Shown: piece after piece, positions 17,601 through 25,820 of the stretch
Layout of the letters: each line of letters begins with the position of its first letter
Numbering within the stretch: position 1 is the first letter of the stretch
NCBI RefSeq assembly: GCF_023516595.1
Contig: NZ_JAMGBG010000010.1
Coordinates: 124,001 to 188,000, forward strand
Direction of reading: 5' to 3'
Origin: Streptomyces neyagawaensis
GTDB taxonomy: Bacteria > Actinomycetota > Actinomycetes > Streptomycetales > Streptomycetaceae
DNA: 64,000 nucleotides
Program-made: the position numbers and the translations under genes
Notes under the pieces: model-generated
Seen by the model: the letters and a program-made list of their open reading frames with translations, nothing else
What the model was told of the DNA's origin: nothing
Database searches by the model: none

Positions 17601-18335
17601 ATGAAGAAGCCCCTCGTCGCCCTGCTCAGCGGCGCCGGTGTCTCCACCGACTCCGGTATCCCCGACTACCGCGGTCCGAACGGGCTGTGGCGTACGGACC
17701 CGGAGGCCGAGAAGCTGGTGACGTACGAGTACTACATGGGCGATCCGGAGATCCGCCGGCGCTCCTGGCGGATGCGGCGGGAGAGCGAGACGCTGAACGC
17801 CGAGCCGAACGCGGCCCACCTGGCGGTGGCCGAGCTGGAGCGGTCCGGGGTGCCGGTACGGGTGATCACGCAGAACGTGGACGGGCTCCACCAGCTGGCC
17901 GGGATGCCGGCCCGCAAGGTCCTCGAACTGCACGGCACGGCGCGGTCCGTGGTGTGCACCAAGTGCCATGCCCGTACGCCGATGGAGGACGCGCTCGCCC
18001 GTCTCGACGCCGGTGAGGACGACCCGCCGTGCCTGGAGTGCGGGGGCGTGCTGAAGTCGGCGACGGTGATGTTCGGTGAGCGCCTCGACCCGGTGGTGCT
18101 CGGCGAGGCCGTCTCCATCGCGAAGGCGTGCGAGGTGTTCATCGCCGTCGGCACCAGCCTCCAGGTGCAGCCCGCCGCCGGGCTCGCCGGGGTCGCCGCC
18201 GACCACGGCGCCCGGCTGATCATCGTGAACGCCGAGCCCACCCCGTACGACGAACTCGCCGACGAGGTCGTCCGGGAGCCGATCGGCACCGCGCTGCCGG
18301 AACTGCTGCGCAGGGTCGGTGCCGTGAGCGGCTGA
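17601..18335 (+). CDS. cobB: NAD-dependent protein deacetylase (sirtuin)
   Basis: A 244-residue class III deacetylase removing acyl groups from lysines with NAD+, giving O-acetyl-ADP-ribose. Features: GAGVSTDSGIPDYRG (11-25), TQNVDGLH (90-97), catalytic His111 in ELHG, and four zinc cysteines Cys119, Cys122, Cys144 and Cys147. Length and motifs are complete. A TACCCT hexamer shortly upstream of ATG 17601 suggests a leaderless or short-leader promoter. Its product O-acetyl-ADP-ribose is the substrate of macrodomain enzymes such as the one at 25821, a biochemical link only. Confidence 0.95.
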   Translation: MKKPLVALLSGAGVSTDSGIPDYRGPNGLWRTDPEAEKLVTYEYYMGDPEIRRRSWRMRRESETLNAEPNAAHLAVAELERSGVPVRVITQNVDGLHQLAGMPARKVLELHGTARSVVCTKCHARTPMEDALARLDAGEDDPPCLECGGVLKSATVMFGERLDPVVLGEAVSIAKACEVFIAVGTSLQVQPAAGLAGVAADHGARLIIVNAEPTPYDELADEVVREPIGTALPELLRRVGAVSG

Positions 18336-18361
18336 GCGGCCGGGAGCCGGGCGGCGGAGGG

Positions 18362-18844
18362 TCAGAACAGCGCCGTGCCCTGTTCGAAGTCGAGCAGGCG
18401 CCGCTTACGGTCCAGGCCGCCGCCGTACCCGGTGAGGCTGCCGTCGGAGCCGACCACGCGATGGCAGGGCACGATGATCCCGACGGGGTTCCTGCCGTTG
18501 GCGAGGCCGACCGCGCGGGACGCCTTGGGACTGCCCACGGCGTCGGCGAGTTCACCGTACGAACGGGTCTCCCCGAAGGGGATCCTCGCGAGCTGCTCCC
18601 ACACGCCGCGCTGGAACGGGGTGCCGTGCAGGCGCAGCGTGAGGGTGAACTGCCGCAGCTCGCCCGCGAAGTAGGCGGCCAGCTGCTCCTTCACGTCGGC
18701 GAGGAGGGTGTCGTCGCGCGGGCCGAAGTTCTCCTGCGGCGGGCGGTGGCGCTGCCCGGTCATGTAGAGGCCGCACAGCACGCCGTCGTCGGCGACGAGG
18801 GTGAGGGGGCCGTAGGGGCTGTCGGTCACTGTGTGCTGCTTCAT
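18362..18844 (-). CDS. ogt: Methylated-DNA--[protein]-cysteine S-methyltransferase (MGMT)
   Basis: A suicide repair protein that transfers O6-alkyl groups from guanine to its own cysteine. The 160-residue protein has the active-site motif VPCHRV with Cys127, preceded by the winged-helix DNA-binding region (FQRGVWEQLARIPFGETRSY, 77-96) and the NPVG loop. Length is typical for Ogt. It starts 19 nt after the stop of the Ada-AlkA gene on the same strand, so the two form an alkylation-repair operon in which the Ada regulatory half and the MGMT half are separate proteins. Confidence 0.95.
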   Translation of the reverse strand: MKQHTVTDSPYGPLTLVADDGVLCGLYMTGQRHRPPQENFGPRDDTLLADVKEQLAAYFAGELRQFTLTLRLHGTPFQRGVWEQLARIPFGETRSYGELADAVGSPKASRAVGLANGRNPVGIIVPCHRVVGSDGSLTGYGGGLDRKRRLLDFEQGTALF

Positions 18845-18863
18845 GCCGTGTCCTTCAAGGGGC

Positions 18864-20372
18864 TCATGCGGGAAGGAAGTTGATGGGGTGGCTGTCCGTC
18901 GCCCACAGGTACTGGACCGCGTACGCCCGCCAGGGCCGCCAGGCCGCCGCGCGGGCGGTGAGCGCGGCCGGGGTGCACGGCAGGCCCAGTTCCGCGGCCG
19001 CGCGCCGGACGCCGAGGTCGGTGGGGAGGAAGGCGTCGGGGTCGCCGAGGGCGCGCATGGCGATGACGTCGGCGGTCCAGGGGCCGAAGCCGGGCAGGTC
19101 GAGGAGGCGGGCGCGGGTCTCCGCCCAGTCGCTGTCCACCCCCAGGTGCAACTCGCCCCCGGCGAGCCGGCCGACCAGCGTGGTGAGGGTCGCCCGGCGG
19201 GTGCGGGGCATCGCCAGGGTCGCGGGGTCGACGGCGGCGAGCGCCTCGGGTGAGGGGAAGAGATGGGTGAGGCCGCCCTCGGGGTCGTCGACGCGTTCAC
19301 CGTGGGCGAGGACCAGGCGGCCCGCGTGGGTGCGGGCGGCGGCGGTGGAGACCTGCTGGCCGAGCACCGCCCGTACGGCGAACTCGGCCTCGTCGACGGT
19401 GCGCGGCACCCGGCGGCCGGGCGCCTTGTCGACCAGCGGCGCCAGCACCGGGTCCTCCCGCAACTGCTCGTCCACCGCGACCGGGTCGGCGTCCAGGTCC
19501 AGCATGCGGCGGCAGCGGCTGATGGCGACGGGCAGGTCACGCAGGTCGCTGAGGGTGAGCCGACAGGCGATGTGGTCGGGGCGCGGGGTGAGGCCGACGA
19601 TGCCGTGCCCGTACGGCAGCCGGAGCGTGCGCCGGTACGCGCCGTCGCGCCACTCCTCCACGCCGGGCACGGCGGTCGCGGCGAGGTGTCCGAACAGGTT
19701 GTCGGGGTTGAGCGGGGCCCGGAAGGGGAGCCGCAGGGCCAGGACACCCGGTGTCCGGGCGGGGCCGCCGGGCGCCACGGCCGGGATCCCGGCCCGCTTC
19801 GCGGCCCGGTCCCGCAGCTCGCTCGGGGAGAGCGCGAAGACCTCCCGCACGGTGTCGTTGAACGTCCGGATCGAGGCGAATCCGGCGGCGAACGCGATCT
19901 CCGCCATGGGCAGCGCGGTGGTCTCGATCAGCAGCCGCGCGGTCTGCGCCCGCTGCGCCCGGGCGAGGGCCAGCGGCCCCGCCCCCAGCTCCGCCAGCAG
20001 CTGCCGCTCGACCTGCCGGGTGCTGTACCCGAGCCGCCGGGCCAGCCCCGGCACGCCCTCCCGGTCGACGACGCCGTCCGCCACGAGCCGCATCGCCCGG
20101 GCCACGAGGTCGGCCCGCTGGTCCCATTCCGGTGATCCCGGGCTCGTGTCGGGCCGGCACCGCTTGCACGCCCGGTAGCCGGCCTGCTGGCAGGCCGCCG
20201 CGCTCGGATAGAACGTCATGTTCCGCGGCTTGGGCGGCACCGCGGGACAGCTCGGCCGGCAGTAGATCCGTGTGGTCCGCACGGCGGTGAACACCCACCC
20301 GTCGAACCGCGCGTCCTTCGACTGCACGGCCCGCACACACCGCTCCACGTCCCTGTACATCCCGTTCCGCAT
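18864..20372 (-). CDS. Ada-AlkA fusion: methyl-phosphotriester sensor, AraC HTH and DNA-3-methyladenine glycosylase
   Basis: A 502-residue fusion. Residues 1-75 are the Ada N-terminal domain with zinc ligands Cys38, Cys42, Cys69 and Cys72, the same numbers as E. coli Ada; Cys38 is the methyl acceptor that would switch the protein to an activator. Residues about 90-190 are an AraC-type helix-turn-helix. Residues about 205-500 are AlkA: an N-terminal AlkA domain and an HhH-GPD fold with LPGFGPWTADVIAMR and the catalytic Asp in FLPTDLGV. The Ada methyltransferase domain is absent and encoded separately downstream (MGMT). Autoregulation of the adaptive response is expected. Confidence 0.94.
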   Translation of the reverse strand: MRNGMYRDVERCVRAVQSKDARFDGWVFTAVRTTRIYCRPSCPAVPPKPRNMTFYPSAAACQQAGYRACKRCRPDTSPGSPEWDQRADLVARAMRLVADGVVDREGVPGLARRLGYSTRQVERQLLAELGAGPLALARAQRAQTARLLIETTALPMAEIAFAAGFASIRTFNDTVREVFALSPSELRDRAAKRAGIPAVAPGGPARTPGVLALRLPFRAPLNPDNLFGHLAATAVPGVEEWRDGAYRRTLRLPYGHGIVGLTPRPDHIACRLTLSDLRDLPVAISRCRRMLDLDADPVAVDEQLREDPVLAPLVDKAPGRRVPRTVDEAEFAVRAVLGQQVSTAAARTHAGRLVLAHGERVDDPEGGLTHLFPSPEALAAVDPATLAMPRTRRATLTTLVGRLAGGELHLGVDSDWAETRARLLDLPGFGPWTADVIAMRALGDPDAFLPTDLGVRRAAAELGLPCTPAALTARAAAWRPWRAYAVQYLWATDSHPINFLPA

Positions 20373-20496
20373 GGCTCAAGCATCGAGCACGGGAGGAGGC
20401 GGGGCTGGCGAGAATCCGACATCGAGGTGGGGGCGACCTCGGCACGGCAGTGGACCTCAGGGGACGGCCGCACCGCGGACGCCCCCTCGGGCGCCG

Positions 20497-22497
20497 CTAT
20501 CCCACGGCTCGTCGCCAGGCGCTCTCCCGCAGCAGCCGCAGCCCGTTGAGGCCCACGATCACGGTGGATCCCTCGTGCCCGGCGACCCCCAGCGGCAACG
20601 GCAGATGCCCCACCAGGTCCCACACCACCAGCACGGCGATGCACACCCCCGCGATCACCAGGTTCTGCACCACCAGCCGCCGGGCCGCCCGTGACAACCG
20701 CACCACCGCCGGGATCGCGACCAGCTCGTCCCGCACGACGACCGCGTCCGCCGTCTCCAGCGCCAGGTCGGACCCGGCACGGCCCATCGCCACCCCGGAG
20801 TGCGCGGCGGCCAGCGCGGGCGCGTCGTTGACCCCGTCGCCGACGAACAGCACCTTGCGGCCCTCGCCGCCCTGCAACTCCCGTACGGCCGACACCTTGT
20901 CCTGGGGCAGCAGCCCGGCCCGCACGTCGGTGATCCCGGTGCCGGCTGCCACCCGGGCGGCGGTCCGCGGATTGTCCCCGGTCAGCAGCACGGGCGCGGT
21001 GCCGGTCACCGCGGTGAGCCCCGCGACGGCGGCGGACGCGTCGTGACGCACACGGTCCGTGAGGGTCAGCAGCCCGACGGCGACCCCGTCCCGCGCGACG
21101 AGAACGGTCGTCCCTCCGGAATCCTCGCGACCGGAGACGTCTCCGTCGAGGACGTCGCCGTCGGGGACTTCGTCGTCGGAGGTACCGTGCTCGCCCGGTC
21201 GGCCCACGGTGATCACGGACCCCTCGACGGTGGCGCGCACGCCCCGCCCCGGTGTGGCCACGAACTCCCCGGCGGCGGCAGGGCGCAGCCCTCGCGCACC
21301 GGCGGCGGCGACCACCGCGCGGGCCAGCGGGTGTTCGCTCGGGTGCTCGGCGGCCGCGGCCAGCGCCAGCAGCCCGTCCTCGTCGAGCCCGGAACCTGGC
21401 AGCGGCCGTACGGCGGTGACCTCGGGCGTGCCCTCGGTGAGTGTGCCGGTCTTGTCGAGCGCGGCGATGTCGACCTCGCCCAGCCGCTCCATGGCGACGG
21501 CCGACTTGACGAGGACGCCGTGCCGGCCGGCGTTGGCGATGGCGGAGAGCAGTGGCGGCATGGTGGCCAGCACGACCGCGCAGGGCGAGGCGACGATCAT
21601 GAAGGTCATGGCCCGGAGCAAGGCCCCGGTGAGGTCCTCGCCGAAGGCCGGCGGGATGCCGAACACGGCGAGGGTGGCGACGACGACTCCGACGGCGTAC
21701 CGCTGTTCGACCTTCTCGATGAACAGCTGGGTGGGCGCCTTGGTGCGGGACGCCTCCTCGACGAGGCCGACGATACGGGCGATGACCGAGTCGGCGGGGT
21801 CGCGTTCCACGCGGACGCGCAGCGCGCCGTTGCCGTTGAGGGTGCCGGCGAAGACCTCGTCGCCCGGCGCCTTGGGCACGGGCAGGGGTTCACCGGTGAT
21901 GGTCGCCTGGTCGGCCTCGCTCTCGCCCTCCAGGACCCGGCCGTCGGCGCCGATGCGTTCGCCGGGGCGGACCAGCACCGTGTCGCCGACGGCGAGCCGG
22001 TCGGTCGGCACGGTCTCCTCGGTGCCGTCCGGGGACAGCCGGGTGGCCGTGGTGGGCGCGAGGTCGAGCAGGCCGCGTACGGAGTCGGCGGTACGGGCGG
22101 TGGCGAGGGCCTCCAGGGCGCCGGAGGTGGCGAAGATGACGATCAGGAGGGCGCCGTCGAGGACCTGGCCGATCGCGGCAGCGCCGAGTGCCGCGACGAT
22201 CATCAGCAGATCGACGTCGAGGCTCTTCTCGCGCAGCGCCCGCAGCCCTTCGAGGGCGGGCTCCCAGCCGCCGGCCGCGTACGCGACGACGTAGAGCGGG
22301 CCGTACAGCCAGGCGGAGGCGCCGGCGAGGTCCAGCGGGAAGGCGATCAGGAAGGCGACGGTCGATGCCAGGGCCCAGCGCGCCTCGGGGAGGGCGAGGA
22401 CGCGGGTGCGGCGGCGGGGGGCCGTCGGCGCGGGCGTACGGCGGACCGGTGACGGGGCGAGAGTGGCGGACACCCGGCACACCATACAGGAACACAT
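20497..22497 (-). CDS. nmtA: P1B-4-type heavy-metal ATPase (Ni/Co efflux)
   Basis: An ATP-driven transition-metal exporter in the cytoplasmic membrane. The 666-residue protein has the phosphatase loop TGEP, the transmembrane SPC motif (IVASPCAVV), phosphorylation site DKTGTLTEG, the SEHPLA His-Pro motif, GDGVNDAPAL, and GHEGSTVIVGLN in the last helices. SPC together with HEG[G/S]T, and the absence of an N-terminal metal-binding domain, define the P1B-4 class (Co/Ni/Fe). Start is ambiguous: ATG 22497 or ATG 22485, neither with a good ribosome-binding site. It is divergent from an NmtR-type regulator, consistent with the NmtR/NmtA system known from Mycobacterium and Streptomyces. Confidence 0.92.
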   Translation of the reverse strand: MCSCMVCRVSATLAPSPVRRTPAPTAPRRRTRVLALPEARWALASTVAFLIAFPLDLAGASAWLYGPLYVVAYAAGGWEPALEGLRALREKSLDVDLLMIVAALGAAAIGQVLDGALLIVIFATSGALEALATARTADSVRGLLDLAPTTATRLSPDGTEETVPTDRLAVGDTVLVRPGERIGADGRVLEGESEADQATITGEPLPVPKAPGDEVFAGTLNGNGALRVRVERDPADSVIARIVGLVEEASRTKAPTQLFIEKVEQRYAVGVVVATLAVFGIPPAFGEDLTGALLRAMTFMIVASPCAVVLATMPPLLSAIANAGRHGVLVKSAVAMERLGEVDIAALDKTGTLTEGTPEVTAVRPLPGSGLDEDGLLALAAAAEHPSEHPLARAVVAAAGARGLRPAAAGEFVATPGRGVRATVEGSVITVGRPGEHGTSDDEVPDGDVLDGDVSGREDSGGTTVLVARDGVAVGLLTLTDRVRHDASAAVAGLTAVTGTAPVLLTGDNPRTAARVAAGTGITDVRAGLLPQDKVSAVRELQGGEGRKVLFVGDGVNDAPALAAAHSGVAMGRAGSDLALETADAVVVRDELVAIPAVVRLSRAARRLVVQNLVIAGVCIAVLVVWDLVGHLPLPLGVAGHEGSTVIVGLNGLRLLRESAWRRAVG

Positions 22498-22512
22498 GAA
22501 GACTCATTCATG
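22495..22512. promoter_or_regulatory. Putative NmtR operator
   Basis: CATGAA (22495-22500) and TTCATG (22507-22512) form a perfect inverted repeat with a 6-nt spacer between the divergent nmtA and nmtR starts. A further TTCATATG half-site follows. Upstream of ATG 22543, TAAGAT at 22530-22535 is a -10 candidate giving a leaderless nmtR. Repression of both genes by metal-sensitive NmtR is inferred. Confidence 0.55.
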
Positions 22513-22542
22513 CCTTCATATGCGATGGGTAAGATACTCGCC

Positions 22543-22914
22543 ATGGGTCATGGAGCCGTAACCGCCGCCGCGCAGGACGCAGCCCCCCGCGTGCGTCTGG
22601 ACGCCGGCAACGTCGCGAAGGTGGCCACCACCCTCCAGGCCCTGTCCACGCCCTCCCGGCTGCTGATCCTGGCCCGGCTGCGCGAAGGCCCGCTCCCGGC
22701 GACCGAGTTGGCCGCCGAGGTCGGCATGGAACAGTCCGCGTGCTCCCACCAGCTGCGCCTGCTGCGGAACCTGGGGCTCGTGGTGGGTGAGCGCCGGGGC
22801 CGTTCGGTGGTGTACGCGCTGCACGACCACCATGTCGCCGAGCTGCTGGACCAGGCCGTGTACCACGTGGAGCACCTGCGGATGGGGATCAGCGACACGC
22901 CGGAGGGGGACTGA
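22543..22914 (+). CDS. nmtR: ArsR/SmtB-family Ni/Co-sensing repressor (NmtR-like)
   Basis: A 123-residue winged-helix metalloregulator. It keeps the NmtR hallmark N-terminus MGHG, where the amino group and His3 bind nickel, and the alpha-5 ligand set Asp95, His97, His108 and His111, spaced exactly as Asp91/His93/His104/His107 of M. tuberculosis NmtR. The recognition helix is MEQSACSHQLRLLRNLGLV (62-80). ATG 22543 is required to place the MGHG motif at the N-terminus; the frame is open to 22510, but upstream starts would bury it. Divergent from its target ATPase. Confidence 0.95.
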   Translation: MGHGAVTAAAQDAAPRVRLDAGNVAKVATTLQALSTPSRLLILARLREGPLPATELAAEVGMEQSACSHQLRLLRNLGLVVGERRGRSVVYALHDHHVAELLDQAVYHVEHLRMGISDTPEGD

Positions 22915-22969
22915 GCCGCCGGGCCGGGAGGACGGGCCGGGGGCGGGTCGGACCGGGGGCCAGGTCAGG

Positions 22970-23695
22970 TCACCAGGGGACGACGCCGCTGTCGTCGAAC
23001 AGCTGGCCGGTCGGGCCGTCGTCCGACAAGGTCGCCAGCCGGATGGCGATCGCCGCGCCCTGCTCGGGGGTCTGCGTCCCGCTGAATCCGTTGAGGTCGG
23101 TGGCGACGTAACCGGGGCAGGCGTTGTTGATCAGGACGTTGGTGCCGCTCAGCTCCTTGGCGTACTGGATGGTCACGGCGTTGAGGTAGGTCTTCGTCGG
23201 CGCGTACGCCCCGCTGATCCCCCCTAGGTCCACGCCGGGCGTGGTCTGGAGTGTCAGGGAGCCGACGTGGCTGGACTGGTTGACGATCCGCGGGTGCGCC
23301 GAACGGAGCAGCAGGGGCAGCATCGCGTTGGTGACCCTGATGACGCCGAGGACGTTGGTCTCCAGCAGTCGCCGCACGGTCTCGAGGTCGATGGTCGTCG
23401 GTGCCTCCGGCCAGCCGCCGGCAACGCCGGCGTTGTTGACCAGTACGTCCAGCCGTCCTGCCCGCTCCTCGATCAGTTGGACCGCGGCGGCCACGCTCCC
23501 GGCGTGGGTCACGTCCAAGGGCACGCCGAACGCGTCAGCACCAGCCGCACGCAACTTCGCCACAGCGTCCTTCCGGCGCTGCTCGTCCCGGGCGCCGACA
23601 CCGACACTCCAGCCCCGCGCACCCAGCCCGGCCGCGATCTCGTACCCGATTCCCTTGTTCGCGCCAGTGACCAACGCGATCGTCTTCTCGCTCAT
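22970..23695 (-). CDS. Short-chain dehydrogenase/reductase
   Basis: A 241-residue classical SDR, NADPH-preferring by its TGANKGIG motif (10-17) followed by a basic GARDEQRR stretch. NNAG, the catalytic Ser in NQSSHVGS, and Tyr/Lys in YAPTK are all present; CPGYVATDL is the usual substrate-loop motif. Length is typical. Substrate unknown; the sequence resembles carbonyl reductase-like SDRs. ATG 23695 is followed directly by the Rossmann strand; the frame extends to 23734 without need. Divergent from a LysR regulator that probably controls it. Confidence 0.9.
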   Translation of the reverse strand: MSEKTIALVTGANKGIGYEIAAGLGARGWSVGVGARDEQRRKDAVAKLRAAGADAFGVPLDVTHAGSVAAAVQLIEERAGRLDVLVNNAGVAGGWPEAPTTIDLETVRRLLETNVLGVIRVTNAMLPLLLRSAHPRIVNQSSHVGSLTLQTTPGVDLGGISGAYAPTKTYLNAVTIQYAKELSGTNVLINNACPGYVATDLNGFSGTQTPEQGAAIAIRLATLSDDGPTGQLFDDSGVVPW

Positions 23696-23749
23696 GAAAG
23701 CGAGCATGCCTGTGCCGCGGCCGGGCACCAACACCCGCTCGGTAGTGCA

Positions 23750-23769
23750 GCGATACCCGAGCGATATCG
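23750..23769. promoter_or_regulatory. Direct and inverted repeats between SDR and LysR genes
   Basis: GCGATA occurs at 23750-23755 and 23761-23766, exactly 11 bp apart and so on one face of the helix. The second copy overlaps the 8-bp palindrome CGATATCG (23762-23769). Position between divergent genes makes it a candidate LysR binding site. Confidence 0.4.
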
Positions 23770-23799
23770 ATCAGCCACCTGCCGTCCTAGCCTGGACCC

Positions 23800-24639
23800 A
23801 TGGAAATACGCGAGCTGCGGTACTTCGTCGCCGTCGCCGAGGAGTTGCACTTCGGCAAGGCCGCCCAGCGCCTCGGGATAGCCCAGCCGCCGCTGTCCCG
23901 CACGATCACCCAGCTCGAGCGGCGGCTCGGAACCGCACTGCTGGAACGCACCAGCCGCAAGGTCACGCTCACAGAGGCCGGAGCCGTGCTGCTGGCCGAA
24001 GGACGCGAGATCCTCAGCGCGGTGACCGCGGCTGAGCGGCGCACCCGACGGGCCGCCAAGCCACATCCCAGCCTCGTCCTCGCCGTCAAATCCGGCACCG
24101 GTGGCGAGCTGCTGACGAAACTGCTGGACGCCTACGCCGCGGAACCCGGCGCGGCCACCGTCGATCTGCTGATCTGCGAGGCGCACCAGCACCGGCGGCT
24201 GCTGCGGGAGGGACAAGCCGACGTGGCTCTGCTGCACCTGCCCTTCGACTCGGCGGCCGGGCTCGACACCGAAACCCTGTACACCGAGGGACAGGTCGCG
24301 ATCCTGCCGGCCTCACACCCGCTCGCCCTCCGCTCCCAGGTCCGGATGGCCGACGTCACCACGCTGCCGGAGCTGCCGATGGCCCGCTGGCCCGGTCCCG
24401 GCGGCGACTACCCAGAAGGATCAGGCCCGGAGATACGAAACCTGACACAGCTCTTCCAGCTGATCGCGCTCGGCCGTACCACCGTGGTCATTCCCGAGTC
24501 AGCCGGAGCTGACCTGCGCCGGGACCTCGCCGCAGTGCGGGTCCTGGACGCTCCGCCTGTGACAACGGTGATCGCCTGGCCGCCGAACAGCCGCCTCCGA
24601 GCAGTCGCTGACCTGGTCCGCGTTGCGACACTCCTGTGA
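23800..24639 (+). CDS. LysR-family transcriptional regulator
   Basis: A 279-residue LysR-type regulator. The winged helix-turn-helix occupies 1-60 (MEIRELRYFVAVAEELHFGK, AAQRLGIAQPPLSRTITQLE) and the periplasmic-binding-protein-like effector domain runs from about 90 to 275. It is divergent from the SDR gene with 104 nt between starts, the classical arrangement for LysR and its target. The effector is unknown. Confidence 0.92.
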   Translation: MEIRELRYFVAVAEELHFGKAAQRLGIAQPPLSRTITQLERRLGTALLERTSRKVTLTEAGAVLLAEGREILSAVTAAERRTRRAAKPHPSLVLAVKSGTGGELLTKLLDAYAAEPGAATVDLLICEAHQHRRLLREGQADVALLHLPFDSAAGLDTETLYTEGQVAILPASHPLALRSQVRMADVTTLPELPMARWPGPGGDYPEGSGPEIRNLTQLFQLIALGRTTVVIPESAGADLRRDLAAVRVLDAPPVTTVIAWPPNSRLRAVADLVRVATLL

Positions 24640-24670
24640 ACCACGAGACGAGGAACTGCGAGACGAGCGA

Positions 24671-25603
24671 CTAGGACGCGGGCAGCGGGGCCGAGAGTGC
24701 GGGCGGTGTTCCGTCCAGGAGGCCGCCGACGACGCCGAGGACCGGCTGCAGGAGGCCGGTGACCACGCCGAGCACCGGGGAGAGCAGTCCGGTCACCGCG
24801 CCGAGGACAGCGCCCAGGTCGAGCGAGGTCAGCGTCTCGAGGAGGCCGTCGACGGCGGACTGGAGCGCGGCGAGGAGATCGGCGACCGGGTCGGCCGCCG
24901 CGGCGGCGCGGTACGGGGTGACCAGGCCGGGCGCACGGTAGGGGGCGACCGGGGTGGTGCGGTGGGGGGTTGCCGCCGCGGGCGCGTGCTGAAGGGTGAC
25001 CGGCGTGGTGGCGTGCAGGGTCCGCAGCCGCTTCTGCACGGTGGCGTGGGCCCGCTTCACGGCGTCGGCGTGGCGGGCGGCAGCGGCCGGTTCGAGCCGG
25101 TCGCCCTCCAACTGTGCGAGCGTCGTCAACTCGCGCAGCAGCGGGGCGAGTACATTGCCGCGATCCATGCGGTCGAGGGTCCCGATCCGGGTCACCAGCA
25201 CGTCCGACGCGGCATCGAGCCGCGCGAGGAGCGCGTCGACCTCCGCCTCCTTCCGGGCGACGAGGGCGTCCGCCTCGGCTTCCTTCTGCGCCGCGAGCGC
25301 CTCGGCGACCGACTCCCGCTGCGCCGCGAGCGCTTCGGCCTCCGCCTCCTTCTGTGCCGCGAGCGCCTCCGCCTCCGCCTCCGCCTGGTCGGCGAGCGCG
25401 TCGAATTCCGCCTCCAGCGCGTCGAACCGGGCCAGGAGGGCGTCCACATCGGGTCCGGGAGCCTTGGCGGTTCCCGTTGCGTGGGGTCCCCTCGCCTCGC
25501 GGCCCGCGTCCACGAGCGCGGCGGCGGTGCCGGCCGGCGTGCCGACCAGGGTGGCGCACATCAGGGGCGGCAGCAGGAGGCCGCGGGTGACGAGGGCACG
25601 CAT
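24671..25603 (-). CDS. Secreted hendecad-repeat coiled-coil protein
   Basis: A 310-residue exported protein of unknown function. Residues 1-29 look like a signal peptide with cleavage near the AAA at 27-29; the Cys at 16 is not in a standard lipobox. Residues 67-132 are six consecutive 11-residue repeats of the type AEALAAQKEAE, predicting a long right-handed coiled coil. A Thr/Pro/Ala-rich middle leads to a second block of 11-residue repeats at 267-299 (LGAVTGLLSPV, LGVVTGLLQPV, LGVVGGLLDGT). The same repeat length in two chemically different segments is unusual. No enzyme motif is seen. It lies downstream of the macrodomain gene on the same strand, 217 nt away. Confidence 0.85.
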   Translation of the reverse strand: MRALVTRGLLLPPLMCATLVGTPAGTAAALVDAGREARGPHATGTAKAPGPDVDALLARFDALEAEFDALADQAEAEAEALAAQKEAEAEALAAQRESVAEALAAQKEAEADALVARKEAEVDALLARLDAASDVLVTRIGTLDRMDRGNVLAPLLRELTTLAQLEGDRLEPAAAARHADAVKRAHATVQKRLRTLHATTPVTLQHAPAAATPHRTTPVAPYRAPGLVTPYRAAAAADPVADLLAALQSAVDGLLETLTSLDLGAVLGAVTGLLSPVLGVVTGLLQPVLGVVGGLLDGTPPALSAPLPAS

Positions 25604-25820
25604 GGACGTTCCTTTCGGGGGCGGGTCGGGCTGTCCTTGGGCTCACCGTGGGAGCCGCCGAAGCGCCCCGCAACCGGTTCCCGGGCCGACGGCCGCCCCC
25701 TCACCGCCGCGTCCGGCACCCCTGACCAGCCGCTTCCGCCGCCCCGCGACGGCTTCCGGGGGCCCGTCGCCCGTTCCACCGTCCGGGTCCCCCGGCAGAA
25801 CTCCCTGGAGGCGGGTCCCG

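Noticed and set aside
25604..25820. Gene or RNA between the coiled-coil protein and the macrodomain gene
   Set aside because: Only GC-rich sequence with weak hairpins and no start/ribosome-binding-site combination; nothing beyond a spacer can be supported.
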